DNA of 64,000 nt from the NCBI GenBank assembly GCA_021613335.1, contig JAJTWR010000450.1, positions 307,001 through 371,000 of the forward strand, read 5' to 3'. Shown here one piece after another: positions 9,101-19,582 of this stretch. Under the pieces are notes generated by a model. The model was not told where the DNA came from, searched no databases, and saw only the letters and a list, made by a program, of their open reading frames with translations. How positions within the stretch are numbered: the stretch's first letter is position 1; each line of letters opens with the position of its first letter. The DNA comes from Whitmania pigra. Its lineage: Eukaryota; Annelida; Clitellata; Hirudinida; Haemopidae. The position numbers and the translations under genes were made by a program.

Positions 9101-11587
9101 ACAAACAACGAGAATCAAGACAACTTAGAAGCCCAAATAACCATTTGCATCCTTAAGTACCTCAATTCCTTAAACGCTTAACTTCTATTATTCAGTTCCT
9201 TAACTGAATACCTGCTCTAATAAACTTATTAGTTAACTTACTTATTTGCGGACCCCCGGGTTATTTCATTGGTGTCAGGAGTGGGATCCCAAAAAGTAAG
9301 TCATGAGCAAGGTCTTAGAAGATTTAACTTTTGCTGGAATGAGACGTGAGCTTAAGTTGAGGCAAATGGATTCGAAAGGCTCCAGGGAAGAATTGCAGGA
9401 TCGCCTGCTGTCGTGGATAGTAGACCAGGGTGAGGATCCAGAAGCTTATATATTTGTTGATCCGGGTCTGAAATGGATAATGGGAAATATGGATAAAATG
9501 ATGCAAAGCTTTGAAGAAAAGACGGAAAAAGTAACTGAGGTTTTCTCCAACAAGGCCTCTACTAGCTACCAACCGGAGGAGACTCCATCAAGCACCATAA
9601 ACATCATGCCAGCTGAGGCCTCAGCAGTGTACCCGATTGCCACACTGGTTTCGGTTGAGAAGGAGACCGAGGAAATTGTAGATGGAAGAACTTTGGAAAG
9701 CGAAGTGTTTCTTCCATGGAGTGAGGAATCGGGAATGGAGCTGAGGGAAGAGCTGGGTGAGGAGAATGGTGCTGAGGAGACCTTTGCTGAGGTGAGTGAA
9801 GCCAGTTTGGTAGTTGACGGGGACAGTCCAATAGTGGAGCTCCCAATAAATGTTGAGAATGAGGACAAAGGTGAGCTGAGGGAAAGTTTCGCAAACTCCA
9901 GAGAAGTCGCGCCAGTGCCCGATGAGCCAATTCCGTGCACGATTGCCTCGTTGGTATCGGTTGTGGAGAGAACCGAAGAAATAATTGAAGGGGGGACTTT
10001 GGGAGAGACCAGAGTGGAGCCTCCTCGAGTTGAGGAATCAGTGGAGGAACTGGGGTTGGGAGTTTCCGAATTCGATTCAGCTGTGGATATCGTGGAGGTT
10101 GGAGCTGCGGATGTCATTGTAACTGAGAGGGGAGATGTTGGCGGTGAGGTACTCGGCGGTCGTGAGTACGTGGTTGATAAGGTTGGATCAATGTCTGAGG
10201 AGTTCATTTGTGGAGTTCTCAGCCAGGGCGGGCTTTCTGGCCTTCGGAAGTCGTCGGAGATACGAGGCGAGCATTTAGTGCTGTTGGTTGTTTTGCTGAT
10301 CTTTTTCAGCAAGCGTTTTAGTAGAGATACGAGAAGAGGAAGGGCTCGCATTGAAACAATGGTGATGCATGGGCACCATGTTAGAGATTGTGTCCCGAGA
10401 GTAAAAATGAAGGTGGCACACATTCGCCAACTGGCGAAGTACCACGGGGAGCAGCAGTCTGTTCGGGACGAACAGATTTAAGGAGGGTGTAATGTTGTAA
10501 ACTTAGATTTTTGGAAATTAATTAAGTTTATATTGCTAATATAATTAAATTTGTACTTAATTATATTTGGCATCTTTTCTGGGCACGTGAGATCTATTTT
10601 TGCTACAGAAAAGCATTCTGCGATAATCACCTGACAAACAACGAGAATCAAGACAACTTAGAAGCCCAAATAACCATTTGCATCCTTAAGTACCTCAATT
10701 CCTTAAACGCTTAACTTCTATTATTCAGTTCCTTAACTGAATACCTGCTCTAATAAACTTATTAGTTACCTTACTTATTTGCGGACCCCCGGGTTATTTC
10801 AGTATTAAATAAATTAATTGAGGTAATACGGACGAATTTCGTATGTAGTTTGTTTGTAGATTAAGCGTCGAAAAAATAACTGCTTAATTATATTAATTAA
10901 CACTCACACTGTCCGGGATGATAATAGCGTGAGCTATCAATTCTTTCGTAATTTAATTCAAAAAGATTAGGTACAGGAAGCATGAACGCACTGAAAGATT
11001 AAAAATTGGTTTACTCAATTTTTTTACAATTGCTATAATTATTATTAATTAATAAAAAAACCTTTATTATTGGCTTAATAAGCACTTAATGACGAATAAA
11101 CTTAATGAACCGAAACATTTAGAAATATTGTTTCTTAAAAAATGCTTAGCTATCAACATGTATGAATTTCTATTTGTTAACAAAATTCCTTTTTTGAAAT
11201 TGATAAAATTAAATCAAAAGGTTGAATAAAAAAAAATATTCCAAATAATTTTCTTCAACACCACTAAAGAGCATTTAAAATGAAATTACCTCATCCTGTT
11301 TGCTATGCTCACGAGATCTCCACTGTTAAACTGAGATAAACGCGCATTTGTTAAGTTATTAATCCATTAAGTTTATTATGGAAACAGTTGATTCTTACCT
11401 CGCCAGTTATCATGGAATTTTCGTAGAAATTGTTCAAATGCTCTACGACATCCTTTGGATCTGAAATCAGTTGCACAGAAATTTAAGGGAATTTAAATCC
11501 AGTAGTCTAATTGTTTTATAAAATAATTTGTTCGATATTTAAAAGTGCAATCCTACCGAGCTTATTATTTCCATTAACGATTTTCAT
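6110..11587 (-). CDS. Unrecognised 13-exon gene, about 560 aa, with acidic C-terminus
   Basis: I do not recognise this protein. Exons in transcription order: 11587-11557, 11460-11399, 11330-11290, 10990-10908, 8921-8845, 8763-8654, 8380-8253, 8042-7944, 7865-7765, 7483-7238, 7152-6856, 6790-6648, 6522-6441, 6292-6110. The list has 14 segments; the first (31 nt, starting MKIVNGNNKL) is the least certain because it is very short. All joints are GT-AG and the phases close to 561 codons. The protein looks mostly helical and is rich in Leu, Ile, Lys and Phe, with no signal peptide or membrane segment. Landmarks are FMLPVPNLFELNYE near the start, WISTQ, YDFTPYL, and a C-terminal run DDDSDDDDDDD encoded by an ATC/GAT microsatellite. 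An armadillo/HEAT-like scaffold is possible but unproven. The intron 10907-8922 carries the LTR retrotransposon in antisense. Some exon edges may shift. Confidence 0.7.
6335..6385. repeat. (TA)n microsatellite in intron
   Basis: Two runs of alternating AT interrupted by a short spacer, inside the last intron of the unrecognised minus-strand gene. Confidence 0.9.
8449..8521. repeat. (TA)n microsatellite in intron
   Basis: Two TA/ATAT tracts separated by a repeated TTTGTAATATTTGATTTG segment, so the tract looks locally duplicated. It lies between the exons at 8380 and 8654. Confidence 0.85.
8961..9268 (+). repeat. 5' LTR of the retrotransposon
   Basis: 308 bp, TG...CA ends, near-identical to 10493-10801. 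A TATATTGC/TATAATTA-rich stretch near its start and AATAAA-like ACTAATAAACTT near its end could be promoter and polyadenylation signals. Confidence 0.93.
9270..9289 (+). promoter_or_regulatory. Primer binding site matching a tRNA-Leu 3' end
   Basis: TGGTGTCAGGAGTGGGATCC begins one base after the 5' LTR. Its complement ends in CCA and has the form of a tRNA-Leu acceptor and T-arm 3' strand. The tRNA assignment is from memory of tRNA-Leu sequences. Confidence 0.8.
9303..10481 (+). CDS. Retroelement ORF: SAP domain, acidic middle, integrase-tail-like C-terminus (392 aa)
   Basis: Single uninterrupted frame filling the inside of the LTR element. Residues about 6-40 fit a SAP domain (LTFAGMRRELK...SREELQDRLLSW), a small DNA-binding fold. 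Residues 43-100 (D-P-E-Y...LKWIM...MDKMM) look like a Gag start. The middle (about 100-300) is very Glu/Val/Ser-rich and contains an internal repeat: I-A-[ST]-LVSV----TEEI--G-TL occurs at about 112-131 and 213-232. The last 35 residues (HHVRDCVPRVKMKVAHIRQLAKYHGEQ in parts) resemble the extreme C-terminus of Ty3/Gypsy integrases (pattern -K-VHV--L--YHGE). This suggests a gag-start/pol-end fusion left by a large in-frame deletion, but an independently evolved ORF is not excluded. A 285-codon antisense frame over it is a shadow. Confidence 0.8.
   Translation: MSKVLEDLTFAGMRRELKLRQMDSKGSREELQDRLLSWIVDQGEDPEAYIFVDPGLKWIMGNMDKMMQSFEEKTEKVTEVFSNKASTSYQPEETPSSTINIMPAEASAVYPIATLVSVEKETEEIVDGRTLESEVFLPWSEESGMELREELGEENGAEETFAEVSEASLVVDGDSPIVELPINVENEDKGELRESFANSREVAPVPDEPIPCTIASLVSVVERTEEIIEGGTLGETRVEPPRVEESVEELGLGVSEFDSAVDIVEVGAADVIVTERGDVGGEVLGGREYVVDKVGSMSEEFICGVLSQGGLSGLRKSSEIRGEHLVLLVVLLIFFSKRFSRDTRRGRARIETMVMHGHHVRDCVPRVKMKVAHIRQLAKYHGEQQSVRDEQI
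10480..10492 (+). promoter_or_regulatory. Polypurine tract before 3' LTR
   Basis: AAGGAGGG-type purine run immediately upstream of the TGTTG start of the 3' LTR, in the position of a plus-strand primer. Confidence 0.7.
10493..10801 (+). repeat. 3' LTR of the retrotransposon
   Basis: 309 bp, about 99 percent identical by eye to 8961-9268, ending in CA and followed by the target copy GTAT. Confidence 0.93.
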
Positions 11588-12267
11588 GATGTGCTCAATG
11601 AAAACATTTAGATGTTAAACGAAGATGAAATTGAAAGCGAAAGTTCAATTGTTATTACTGGCGTCACAATATCAGAGCTCGATGCCAAAGAAATTCATTT
11701 TTGCATAATTTTAAAATTTGGTAATAAACACAATAATTATTTTAGAACTATTTTAAAAATTTTATTTCCTATTAATTCCATTAGAATGGTAATATATCTC
11801 TCTAATCTCGTCACCTCATTCAATACATTTTGCAACTCATAAATTGCCAATATTCCTCAGTCGATCGCCAATACACTTTCTTCATCTCCCGTCTCATCCC
11901 TTCCGACCAGGCAATTCTACGGCGCACCTTTCTCAATACCCCCTCTTGTCTCGTCTATAAAAGTTCACCGGCCCCCAGCAAATGGCTTATTCACGTGATT
12001 TTCGTCGAGATATTACCTCTTTTGTCGATGTTTATATAATCTCAGTCGTGTGTTTAAAGAATCTCAAATCTCAACAGTTGTTATTCTAAATAATCTGCAC
12101 TGCTGCAATTTAATCTTTGAATGATAACAGACATTCAAGCATATCATTTTTGGTTGGTATGGGCAATGCCAATTGGGCAAGAATAGGTATTCCAAATGTT
12201 AGACAGGTTGAAGCTGAAGAAGTTGAGCAGGCAATTGTTTATGCTTAGGAGGGAGATGAAATTCTTC
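11588..12267. other. Intergenic region between two minus-strand genes
   Basis: Holds the presumed promoter of the unrecognised gene and the 3' end of alpha-SNAP. Open frames across 11612-12039 show no family resemblance and have no good splice context, so none is called. Confidence 0.5.
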
Positions 12268-15037
12268 TCAAAGCAGTTCCCCATCTCCTTCGGCCGACTT
12301 GTCAGCAGAGGGGATGCTCTTCTTTATCCGCAACAGGATCATGGTGCACCACGGGTCTAGTCTTGAAATGTTGTCATATTCCTTGACAGCCTCTGTGAAG
12401 GAATCTGCATTCTGCTCTTCCACTGCTGCTATTAAAGCCTGATAATAACATGATGGGTTGCTTAGATATTTTCTGAGTTTATGTAATAATAAGGGTAATT
12501 AATGAGGGTAATCATCATGATTCGTGGGACAGTGACACAACTTGGTTGCTAATGTTCGGGGATGTGAATGTAAATGTCACTTGCTCGGCAAAATAAACTA
12601 CCTTCAGAAGTTTGCATTCCCTCGAGTCTTGCAGGTTGGGGAAGGACGCCACATACCTAGCCAGAGAATTCCTGGCATCCTCAAAGTCGTAGTGGCAAAG
12701 TCTGCAAATCACAGCTCGAAAGAAGTGGTCCTTTGCACTGTATCGAAGGAGTTGGTTGTCCATTGCAGACATTCCCACCTGGAAAAGAAAAAGAAAGTCT
12801 GCATGTTGTGCTCGAACTCCCAACTCGACAAATATGCAGTCCTGTGGCTGAGGTGTCATGAAATTTCAGTGATGTGTTCATTAATAAGTAATGTCCCACT
12901 TAATTTACTAGCTAATTGGTTTTAAATTGCATGTGGTCTCACAAGAAACGTGCCACGTACTCACGAAATGTAAAATGTACTCTATCACAATGTTTCAAAG
13001 TTGTGGATATCTAGTTCATGTCAAGCCAGTGCAACAACAGTACGTCATTCGTCTGAAATTACAACTAAACAAAATTCCTCACTTGTTCGTAAATAGAAAT
13101 AGCCTTCTCGTATTTTTCAAGCTGTGCTGAGTATTGCGCCACCTTCAGTAGGTTCTTGTTTGCAGAACTAAAAATTCAAGACGGAATTCGTGTAAAGCTT
13201 GTGCTTTAGACATTCCACGTCCCATAGCCACTTAAAACCAATCCACAATGCAAGCCTTTTAACTCATCAACCAATCACACCCAGGTAAGTAAGTAAGCAC
13301 TAAGTTACCTGCTCGACTCTTCACCTCGGTAAAAGTCAGCAGCCTGCTCGTAATGGACGATTGCCTGGAAACGATGGAAAAAATAATCTAACATATAATC
13401 TCTTAATATCCTTAAGTGGGCAGCAAACGCAGTGTTGTGCTTGAACTCCAAACTCGACAAAGGATGGCGACTTCAACGCAGGGAACAATTGTAATGTTTT
13501 GAGCCCACCTTCTCGAGATCAATTCTGTCCGTTCCGTAGATGTCGCCGACCGTCATGTGGTGCTTGGCAGCGATGCTGAACTGTCCCTGTGGAGGAAATT
13601 GAATCATTGCTCGGAATAACAGCATTGTTATAAAGCACTGAATAAAGTGCATTGATCACATTTTAAAGAATTTTCATCTAACCATGCATTTCAATGAACT
13701 ATGCATTACCAATCAACTAGTTTTATGACTAACCATGTCGGTGTATATCTCAATGGCCTTTAGCAAACTGTTTACCGCTTCTGTTCGTGAGTAATGAACA
13801 TAGGATTATTGGTAACAGTTAATAATTAATAATTCCAGAATTAATCACAATGAAGAATCACCAAAAAAAATGCTGAGATCAGATCTACAGCTCGTATCAA
13901 GAAGTCAAGAAGCTTTGTAATTTTGGCCAACAGATAACCATAGTATCACCTAACGACAGTAAGCAACTTATTGGCCGTCAAAGTTGTGGCTGCATCATTT
14001 TTTATGCAAAAAGACCCGGAGACGAACCGTCGGCATCGGTTTTCCTGAAGCAGTTGCCGGCTTCGACGTAGTGCGAGGCGGCCTCGTGTTTGCTGTCCAG
14101 TTTCAGCTGCAGAACTGCTGCTCTGGAGAACGCATCACCTGCAGCTATAATAAGAAACCCGTTTAACAAGTCGTAGATCAACCATTAATACGCAATGTAA
14201 TACATTGCGACGCGATTGTATGATGAAATATTAACTAGATGTTACCATCGCTTTAGAATGTCATGTGTAACAAGTAAAATGAGCTGTCATGTCAGCTTCA
14301 TACAATGAGATGGATACAAGCAAGAATTTGATTACTCCATTAGCGACAATTTGCAAAGCCAAGCGAAATTACCGGACCACTTTTTTGCAATCTTGAAACT
14401 GTTGCCGGCCTTGACGTACAACTCTGCAGCCTCCTCGTTCCTCGACGACCCCCTTCAAATGTAACGCATTTTGAAATCCGTTCGTAAGCTTTGACTAATG
14501 TGTAACATTAACTACATAACATACTCCACTGTGATCGTAATTTGTTAAACATTGCATTCATTAGAATACTACAACAAAAGTCCCTACTGAACATTAAAAC
14601 TTGATAATCACAATTGACTTCACCATATGGAAAGCAATATAGCCAATCAAGAATTCATTGTGCAATCAAGTGATGAATTTTCTTTAATAAGCTTATAAAA
14701 AAATCATCTAATGTATGGCATGCCAAAAATCTTCTATCAGTTTTAAAATATGATTTCAAGAGGCTTAGCAATAAAAATGTAATGGCTATCATTGATCCCA
14801 TAACCAGATCGATTAATTCAAACAGCTCAGCAACGCTTAAAAACAAAATTTTGCTTCCCGAAACCTCCTTACTTAACGATCAATTAAGCAATCTCCATAA
14901 TTTGTTTTGGAATGAAAGTTGTCTATATTTTATGTGGACTAATACCCAAAAAAAGAGCTTAAAATTCCTCCTCCAGATTTAAGTTTCTTTTCAGCTTGTG
15001 ACAATAGATCAATCGCCTTTCTTTCCGCATCGGCCAT
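12268..15037 (-). CDS. NAPA: Alpha-SNAP (soluble NSF attachment protein alpha), 9 exons, 298 aa
   Basis: Adaptor that recruits the ATPase NSF to SNARE complexes for their disassembly after membrane fusion; it acts on the cytosolic face of membranes. Exons: 15037-14946, 14452-14373, 14138-14028, 13780-13734, 13586-13509, 13364-13309, 13167-13083, 12778-12602, 12438-12268. The phases close to 299 codons, matching the family length of about 295 aa. Recognised family segments include an N-terminal [92 protein letters not shown], and the C-terminal DNISRLDPW...[11 protein letters not shown] with the penultimate Leu-Leu that stimulates NSF. The SRECKLL and YSAKD segments favour alpha/beta over gamma-SNAP. 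The start ATG (MADAERK) is the only one upstream of the conserved N-terminal helix. No break or missing residue was seen. Confidence 0.97.
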
Positions 15038-15653
15038 TTTTAAGAGAATGTCATACGAGTAAATAAAACGTAAAAAAACAATGCTATCAGATCATGAGTG
15101 CTACCCACCGGTAAGACTAAACGATTCTACATGGATTCATTATAAAAAATTTTTTAGAATATAACAACAAAATATTAATTAAAAAAACAGTCAAAATAAA
15201 TCAGCAATCTAGGATATTATTTTATTTGTTGACCTTTTTTGACTTGTTCGAATAAGAATGTTTAGCAGCTAAACGTTTGGGCATCTAACAAGTTCTTCAC
15301 TTACAGACCTCATTCTTTTTCTAATTCCCTCTTAACAAAGTTCGTGACATCACTCTACCCTTTCTAGGTGTGAGGCGAATTTCACAGGCTGTCCTTAAGG
15401 GCAGGTGAAGTTATACCACCAGAAACTTCCTCAACAAAATTTACCTGTAATTTTAAATTGTGGATTTACACGGTATTGCTAATTGCTAATATAAGAAATT
15501 GACTTTAAAGTAAGCTGTTTGCGGACCAAAAATATTGTTTAAGATTTATATCACAGACTTAAATAATTTTGAAAAATTGATAACAATTTTAAAATTGGTC
15601 AGATTGAATTAAGATATTAGTTGTGTTTACCTTTTATAACTTATGGGAGGCAG
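15038..15653. promoter_or_regulatory. Shared upstream region of divergent alpha-SNAP and golgin genes
   Basis: 616 bp separate the two start codons. No TATA box in good position was seen for either gene. The golgin may have an additional upstream noncoding exon here, since a splice-acceptor-like GGCAG touches its ATG. Function as a bidirectional promoter is inference from the layout. Confidence 0.5.
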
Positions 15654-18600
15654 ATGATCGAGGAATTGGAGGATTTGATGACATGCATGCCGGCGGGGGC
15701 CAAGGTGTTAGTCTTATTTTTTATCTAGTCATCTATATTATTTTGAGAACGTTATGTAATTAGGTTTAAATTATTTTTTTGAATAATTTTGAATCTATTG
15801 AATAATAGCTATACGATGTTTTAGTAATATATACTTTTGCTCTTACTGCTTTTAACTTAACTCTCCTGCGGCAGAGGGAACTAATGCAAAAGAAAGTAAC
15901 GACGATGCCATCTCCTTTGTAAGAACTGATGTAGAAAAAGTCTTGGAGTTTGAACTGTTAAGGCTAAAAGATGAACATAAACAAAATGAGGCTGCCTTGT
16001 TTGAAACAAAGGCCCAGAGAGATCTATTCCAGAGCAATTATTTAAATTTAAGCTCAAAGGTGGACAGCTTACTGGATGATATAAAAAGATTGGAACCAAA
16101 TATATTCAAAGCAGACATTAAAATTGCTTCATTATCTGATTCAACACTAGATTCAGTATTTAATAGATTAAAGGAAGCATTTTATGACAAGACTTCGAAA
16201 AGTGGCTTCTCAAATTTGGATCAAGAAAATGAAAGGCAAAGATTCAGACAGCAAATTCAAGTCCTTTGCAAAGAACAGGAGGATCTCAGAAGCGAATTGG
16301 AGTCGAGCAAATCTCATGCATTTGGTCTCCTTCAGAAATTGTCGTGCGCGAGATCGGAATTAATAGCTTCCGAAGAAAATCACAGAAAGCGAGTTTCTTC
16401 CATCGTGACGAACTTTGATAATGAAAAGCAGAACATCGAGGCAAGCCTTTCCAGCCTGCGTCTGGAAAGAGACAAAGCAACATCGAGCCTGGTGTCTCGT
16501 ACCGATGAACTCTTGTCGTGCCAGAAAAGCATGGATGAGTCACTAGAAGAGATTTCAAGGTTGAAAGAATCTATGAAGGTCTTGCAAGAGGAAAACAAAA
16601 TGCTGAGCATGAAATCCAAGAATTTTGAATCTAACCGAGCAATAACTTCTGCAGCAGAAGACACGCACAAGGCATGCTTGTTCGATTTTAAATTTGTTAA
16701 TGTTCAGTTTAAAAAGTGAGATTTAAAAACAATGCTTTTTTGTTTTATTTAACAACATTATTTTGACTTCTCAAGTCAAACTTGAACCATTTTTTTTTGT
16801 CTTCATTTTCATGAAAAATTCCCTAAATCGGAATTGATTGTTTGACGTGACTTTGTGCTCATCGATAAGATGGAAAGCGAGAACCACTTGAAGCACTTGG
16901 AGAGGGAATGCGACAGACTCCGAAAGCATCTGATGACCATGGAGGAAAGGTACACGCAGGAAGCGCTGGAGTCTGAGGCGCAAAATAAGGAACTCCAAAA
17001 ACAAGTGCAGCAGTTGCAGTCAAAACTTTCCACGTCGCTGACGTCGGTTAAAAACGTGCAGTGAGTGTATTTATTCGCTCTAAGGTAACGCTGACCCATA
17101 CTTTTGGGAATGAAGGAAAAATGCAAATGAAGTTAATGTTTACATTATGATGGACTTGATATTTGTTATTCATCTTATCCATCAAAATTTGTTTAAGGTT
17201 TAGTTCTTCAGAATATGCTTTAATGATATATCAATGTTAATATTAATGATAACAAATATTAAAATAAATTTCAAACAATTCCGAACAAGATCAGATTCCA
17301 GCAAACAGATGGAAGCCATTGTGGCTCAGTTGAACGAATCCAATTCAGAGAAGGCGGAACTTCAGAGGCGTCTGGAAGAATCTGAGAAGTTGGTCTCCAG
17401 GTATGCCTCCTCCATTGAGAACCTTCATGCAGTCTTGGAGCAGTATGAAAAAAGTCAGCCTAGATTGTTTTTTTATTGTCATTTTTGCCTAGAAGTTTAA
17501 ATACTCTAATCTCAAATGATTTCCGATTGATTCCAATTATCGGTTTTATTATTTATTATTATTCTTATTATTCTAATTATTATTATTCCAATTATTATTA
17601 TTCTAACAGTTATTGCACTATTCTGTTTGTATTTAATAACTTTACTTCTGCAGTCATCAGCTAGCTAGTCTTGCATAATTATCGATTAATTTTTAATAAT
17701 TATAATTAAAATCCAACAACCGTTTTAAATCATTTGGCAACGTCAGATCAACAGCTGATGCAGTTGGCAGAGCTGGAAAAGTGCAGAAAGGATTTGAGAC
17801 TGGAATCGGCAAGGTGCGCACGACTCGTGCAACAAAATGACTCTGTCGAGGTTTTCACACTTTCGTTGACTATTTACTTTTGTTGAAATTTTCACAACGT
17901 ATCGAATGCTAATTCTTTCAGTGCGCCAGGCATCTTGGTAGTTTTCGTTAACTAATTAAAACTATTAATATAATATATATAATAACTATAATAACTATTA
18001 AAAACTAATTAATTTATACTATCTAATTTCTACTTAGATATTGTTCAGGTTAATAATGTTTATTCTTCTTCTTAATAGTATTATTATTGCTGTTATTATT
18101 ATTATTATTAATTCTTTAATTTTGTAACATCATTTTTCCAACAAAGAAAGAAAACTCAAGACTGAAGAGCCAGTTGGAGGCACTGAAAGACAACGAAGAC
18201 AAAGTCAGGGTGGCATCGACCCACATCGGCTACTTGCAGTATCTAGGTGGTTGCGATGTTTGCACGTACTCTGTTTTACGTGTTTTCAAAATCGTCATTG
18301 CATTGTGTTCTATAAGTGTTTTTTGTTTACAGTTTTGTAATAACCTGTTTGTATTTTTTTAATGCAGTTTCTGAGCGAGACGAAAGCCTAAAGAGACTGG
18401 CAGACGAGTTGAACAAGTTGAGAGAGGATCACAGTGCTAAAGTTGATAAGTGAGGCATTTCCAGTTCTTCATTTCAAACTCAAATACCTGATTCCAATTC
18501 CAAATTTAGTTTCATTATATTACTTACGTTTTTAACCGATCGATAAATGCATTCTTTCCTTAGATCGTTTTAAATATTTTAATTCCAATTAAATGATAAA

Positions 18601-19582
18601 TTTTAATAGTGTAAAGTGACTCTTCAAAATAGGATCATCGTGAAGAACATGCTCATGGGTTACTTACATGCCCCTTCCGCTAAGAAGATCGAAGCATTTT
18701 CAGTCATTGGGAAGTTTCTCGACTTCTCGAAGGATGAGCTTGCGTCCGTGAGCAGCGATTATATTTTCAATTCCAACGTATTTATTGGAATTACAATTTT
18801 TATGCATTTTCAATTTAATTCTCATTTTTAATAGGATTATCTAGTAGCTTCTGTGAGATGATTAGGATGCCTTGTAGAAAGGATGAATTGGTGGAGTGGT
18901 ACAGCATCTTTCGTGAAGCATAATTTGTGATTGTTTAAAAGCTTAACAAAGTATTTCATTTTCCAGATAAACATGTCCGGAAGTTGGTCAAACTACATGA
19001 AGCAACAATATTCACCCATTGACCATCCATCCTCTGAGCAAACTCAGCCACAGGTTTTCATCGTGCTGATTTTATTCTCTAAATCCTCGATTAACATTCT
19101 CACAATTTAACGCCAAGGTAACGCCAGGATTAAATTAGAAATAATTACACAACGCACTCTTTGTAAATTAAAAATTTTCAGACCCGACATTTAAAAAGTC
19201 ATTTATCTTTCAGTCCTTCTCGGAATTGTTCATCAAATTCCTGGAAAACGAGTCGCGACCGAGCCGTCCGATCCTGAGATTGTCGACGGAAACCCAGGAA
19301 GGCAAGCCGCCCCACAACCAGCATCCAGCTTACCAGAGATCCAATTCAACTCAGCAACAGGAACCGATGCAAAAGTTCTTGCAATCGCTAAGACAACAAA
19401 CGGGGAGTCTCTCGCCAACTGCTGACCTTTTGAAAGAGAACATTCCCGAGTCGAACGTCCAAAAGTATGCGAACGTGGGGGATATCTCGGCCCCGTCGGA
19501 CGACCTGCCAGCCGCCGACAGCTCCGAGGACTCCTTCGAAAAACCTTCCAGTGTGTCCGTTCTACCAGCGGCAGTCGTTTGA
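15654..19582 (+). CDS. GMAP-210/TRIP11-like golgin with GRAB-like domain, about 693 aa
   Basis: Cis-Golgi coiled-coil tether; the family captures vesicles and binds Arf1 through a C-terminal GRAB domain. Exons in a phase-consistent model: 15654-15704, 15877-16695, 16870-17060, 17290-17453, 17747-17850, 18147-18246, 18368-18449, 18633-18747, 18967-19053, 19214-19582. Most of residues 20-500 is heptad-rich coiled coil (Leu, Glu, Lys, Ser, Gln). Residues about 504-545 (IIVKNMLMGYLHAP...FSVIGKFLDFSKDEL) fit the GRAB/GRIP-like fold, followed by GSWSNYMK and SFSELFIKFLENES at 572 onward, which I recall as characteristic of the GMAP-210 tail. The tail after that is Ser/Gln/Pro-rich and unstructured. 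It is far shorter than vertebrate GMAP-210 (about 2000 aa), and I see no amphipathic ALPS helix at the start, so upstream exons may be missing or the protein is truly short. An AATAAA lies at 19735. The exon end at 16695 and the start codon are the weakest points. Confidence 0.82.

Larger units (their letters stand above)
8961..10801 (+). mobile_element. Non-autonomous LTR retrotransposon, 1841 bp, complete ends
   Basis: Two direct repeats, 8961-9268 and 10493-10801, start with TGTTGTAAAC and end with GGTTATTTCA. By eye they differ at three places only (C/T, a one-base insertion plus neighbouring change, and A/C), so the insertion is young. A 4-bp target duplication GTAT flanks the element (8957-8960 and 10802-10805). 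One base after the 5' LTR is TGGTGTCAGGAGTGGGATCC, the complement of a tRNA-Leu 3' end, as a primer binding site. A purine-rich tract, AAGGAGGG, lies just before the 3' LTR. The interior holds one 392-codon open frame and no protease, reverse transcriptase, RNase H or integrase core. It must therefore depend on an autonomous partner for movement. It sits in antisense within a host intron. Confidence 0.93.

Noticed and set aside
9566..10423. 285-codon minus-strand frame antisense to the retroelement ORF
   Set aside because: Ser/Pro/Thr-rich mirror of the Glu/Val-rich sense frame; the sense frame has SAP and tail motifs and the element's orientation is set by primer site and polypurine tract.
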